Origin: Crocinitomix sp044361315
GTDB taxonomy: Bacteria; Bacteroidota; Bacteroidia; Flavobacteriales_D; Crocinitomicaceae
Assembly: GCA_044361315.1 (NCBI GenBank)
Contig: JBIKJA010000006.1
Coordinates: 62,001-126,000, forward strand
DNA: 64,000 nucleotides
Direction of reading: 5' to 3'
The notes below the pieces were generated by a model. That model worked only from the letters and a program-made list of their open reading frames with translations. It had not been told where the DNA came from and ran no database searches. The position numbers and the translations under genes were made by a program. Positions 61,797-64,000 of the stretch are shown here, one piece after another. Each line of letters opens with the position of its first letter. Position 1 is the stretch's first letter.

Positions 61797-63935
61797 TTAT
61801 GCTTCAATTTTACCTTTAACTTTCTTAATTACTTCGTCAGCAATGTTTCTCGGAGTAGTTGAATAATGTGAGAATTCCATTGTTGAAGTTGCGCGACCAG
61901 AAGACAATGTTCTTAATGTTGTCACATATCCGAACATTTCAGACAATGGAACGTCAGCTTTTACAACTTTAGCTCCTAAACGGTCATCCATACCGTTAAT
62001 TTGACCTCTTCGTTTGTTTAAATCGCCAACGATATCACCCATGTTTTCTTCTGGAGTCACCACTTCATTTTTCATGATTGGCTCTAACAACTCAGGACCT
62101 GCACTTTTTAATGCGTTTCTATAAGCCATTTTCGCGCAAATTTCGAAAGAAAGTGCGTCTGAATCGACATCGTGATAAGAACCATCTTTTAATTCTACCA
62201 CCATGCTATCCATAGGGAAACCTGCTAATACGCCATTTTTCATTGATTCTTTGAATCCTTTCTCAATTGAAGGAATAAATTCTCTAGGAATGTTACCACC
62301 TTTAATACTGTTGATGAATTCTAAACCAGTTTTCTTTGGATCTTGTTGCGCCGAAATTGTAATTGAAATATCAGCAAATTTTCCACGACCACCTGATTGT
62401 TTTTTGTAAACTTCTCTGTGATCGACTGAACCAGTAATTCTTTCTTTGTATGCAACTTGCGGTTCACCTTGGTTAACCTCAACACCAAATTCTCTTTTCA
62501 AACGCTCAACAAGTACCTCTAAGTGAAGCTCACCCATTCCTGAAATAACTGTTTGACCTGAATCAGCATTTGTACTAATTCTGAAAGTTGGATCTTCTTC
62601 AGCTAATTTACCTAATCCCATACCTAATTTATCAACATCGGCTTGAGTTTTAGGCTCGATAGCGATACCGATAACTGGTTCAGGGAAATCCATAGATTCA
62701 AGGATAATTGGGAATTTTTCATCACACAATGTATCACCTGTTCTAATATCTTTAAATCCTACTCCTGCACCAATATCACCTGCTTCGATAGACTCGATTG
62801 GATTTTGTTTATTAGAGTGCATTTGGAAAATTCGCGAAATACGTTCTTTTTTATCTGTACGAGTATTGTGGATATAAGAACCCGCGTCTAATTTTCCTGA
62901 ATACATTCTGAAGAAACACAATCTACCAACATAAGGATCAGTAGCAATTTTAAACGCTAAAGCAGCAATTGGCTCTTCGTTGTTTGGTTTTCTTGTAGTT
63001 TCCAAACCAGTGTTTGGATCAATTCCTGTTACAGAACCTTTGTCATATGGAGAAGGTAAGAATGCCATTACCGCATCCAACATTGTTTGAACACCTTTGT
63101 TTTTGAAAGATGATCCACACATGATTGGTTGGATAGACATATTGATTGTAGCTTTTCTGATCGCTGCAAACATTTCTTCTTTTGTAATTGAATTAGAATC
63201 TTCAAAGAATTTCTCCATTAAGACTTCATCAGACTCAGCAACTGCTTCGATTAATTTATCTCTCCACTCTTGCGCTTCTTCAAGAAGATCTGCTGGAATT
63301 TCAATTTCATCCCAAGTACTTCCATAATTCTCATCTCTCCAAATAATTCCTTTCATCGTAATCAAATCAACGACTCCTTTAAAATCATCTTCTGCTCCAA
63401 TTGGAATTTGTAAAGGAAGTGGGTTACCACCTAATCTTTCTCTAACTTCTCTCACACATCTCATGAAATCAGCACCAGCTCTGTCCATTTTGTTAACGAA
63501 ACAAATTCTTGGAACACCATATTTGTTTGCTTGTCTCCAAACGGTTTCAGATTGTGGCTCAACACCAGAAGCTGCACAGATCAATGCAACGGCACCATCG
63601 AGTACACGCAATGAACGCTCTACTTCAACGGTAAAGTCAACGTGACCTGGGGTATCAATAATATTAATTTTATAATCTTTTGTCGTATCGATTACTTCAC
63701 CTTGTACAGTTGGATATTTCCAGAAACAAGTAGTTGCAGCAGAAGTAATTGTAATACCTCTTTCTTGCTCTTGCTCCATCCAATCCATTGTAGCAGCGCC
63801 ATCATGTACCTCACCAATTTTATGACTTACACCTGTATAGAATAGAATACGCTCAGTTGTTGTTGTTTTACCAGCATCAACATGGGCCATAATTCCAATG
63901 TTACGAGTGTACGTTAAATCTCTCTTCTTAGCCAT
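61797..63935 (-). CDS. fusA: Elongation factor G
   Basis: 712 residues. G1 AHVDAGKTTTTERILFYTG (about 17-35), switch EQERGITITSAATTCFW, G3 DTPGHVDF, G4 NKMDR, then domains II-V ending MEFSHYSTTPRNIADEVIKKVKGK. GTP-driven translocation of tRNA and mRNA. Starts 2 bases after rpsG. Confidence 0.98.
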   Translation of the reverse strand: MAKKRDLTYTRNIGIMAHVDAGKTTTTERILFYTGVSHKIGEVHDGAATMDWMEQEQERGITITSAATTCFWKYPTVQGEVIDTTKDYKINIIDTPGHVDFTVEVERSLRVLDGAVALICAASGVEPQSETVWRQANKYGVPRICFVNKMDRAGADFMRCVREVRERLGGNPLPLQIPIGAEDDFKGVVDLITMKGIIWRDENYGSTWDEIEIPADLLEEAQEWRDKLIEAVAESDEVLMEKFFEDSNSITKEEMFAAIRKATINMSIQPIMCGSSFKNKGVQTMLDAVMAFLPSPYDKGSVTGIDPNTGLETTRKPNNEEPIAALAFKIATDPYVGRLCFFRMYSGKLDAGSYIHNTRTDKKERISRIFQMHSNKQNPIESIEAGDIGAGVGFKDIRTGDTLCDEKFPIILESMDFPEPVIGIAIEPKTQADVDKLGMGLGKLAEEDPTFRISTNADSGQTVISGMGELHLEVLVERLKREFGVEVNQGEPQVAYKERITGSVDHREVYKKQSGGRGKFADISITISAQQDPKKTGLEFINSIKGGNIPREFIPSIEKGFKESMKNGVLAGFPMDSMVVELKDGSYHDVDSDALSFEICAKMAYRNALKSAGPELLEPIMKNEVVTPEENMGDIVGDLNKRRGQINGMDDRLGAKVVKADVPLSEMFGYVTTLRTLSSGRATSTMEFSHYSTTPRNIADEVIKKVKGKIEA

Positions 63936-63937
63936 TA

Positions 63938-64000
63938 CTAAAATCTATTAAAATGTGAAAACGCTTTATTCGCTTCAGCCATTCTGTGCATATCTTCTTT
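63938..64000 (-). CDS. rpsG: 30S ribosomal protein S7, C-terminal end only
   Basis: Only the last 20 codons are in the window: KEDMHRMAEANKAFSHFNRF and a TAG stop, matching the conserved S7 C-terminus (RMAEANKAFSHF). The rest lies beyond base 64000. Being next to fusA, it is the str-operon order rpsG-fusA. Confidence 0.93.
   Translation of the reverse strand, partial: KEDMHRMAEANKAFSHFNRF

Noticed and set aside
47759..64000. Many plus-strand open frames of 60-155 codons across the ribosomal cluster
   Set aside because: All are antisense shadows of conserved ribosomal genes.
1..64000. CRISPR arrays, insertion sequences, prophage or attachment sites
   Set aside because: No spaced direct-repeat array, transposase, integrase or phage structural gene was found.

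Overview
The window comes from the chromosome of a Bacteroidota bacterium, most likely order Flavobacteriales. The evidence is T9SS type A and type B C-terminal sorting domains, promoters of the TTG-N17-23-TAnnTTTG class, AT-rich starts without Shine-Dalgarno sequences, Cys-free ribosomal proteins S14 and L36, and a secY-infA-rpmJ-rpsM gene order. No prophage, insertion sequence or CRISPR array was seen.

Layout. 1-1234: 3' part of aroA. 1210-7032 (minus): four tightly coupled genes for a processive family 2 glycosyltransferase, a zinc-ribbon protein with a degenerate GGDEF-like end, an HlyD-like adaptor, and a TolC-like protein fused to a TIM-barrel hydrolase-like domain. I read this as an exopolysaccharide synthesis and export machine of an uncommon design. 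7281-9732 (minus): two glycosyltransferases flanking a thioesterase. 9770-12603 (plus): rsmE with three envelope proteins. hemB follows (minus). 13769-18244 (plus): a lipoprotein, a secreted protein and a very large ABC half-transporter, then tRNA-His with promoter and terminator. 18481-18990: a SixA-like phosphatase.

19031-25199 (minus) is a sulfur-amino-acid operon: metY, metX, hom, two YeeE/YedE sulfur-transport halves and a metZ-like gene. Its leader carries a consensus promoter, a SAM-I riboswitch, and then a tiny reading frame ending MCCCCCICW-stop whose last codons lie inside a hairpin. This looks like a dual leader sensing SAM and cysteine, and with the exopolysaccharide locus it is the most interesting part of the window.

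25342-36877 is mixed: a Wzx-like flippase, a secreted M4 metalloprotease, a VF530-like protein, a DUF2214-like membrane protein, a FIST / histidine kinase / receiver operon, lipoproteins, a YwbE-like protein, a DEAD-box helicase and an esterase-like protein. 37050-41569: an unusual T9SS-tailed membrane protein, PAP2 phosphatase, the fluoride channel crcB, and the ferrous-iron system feoA-feoB plus a 45-residue Cys-rich partner. REP-like palindromes flank this part. 41827-44238: eno and carA. 44688-47531: a T9SS-exported PKD-repeat surface protein.

47759-64000 (minus) is the fused str-S10-spc-alpha cluster from the end of rpsG to rplQ. It has a strong terminator after rplQ and a second terminator-like hairpin between rpoA and rplQ.
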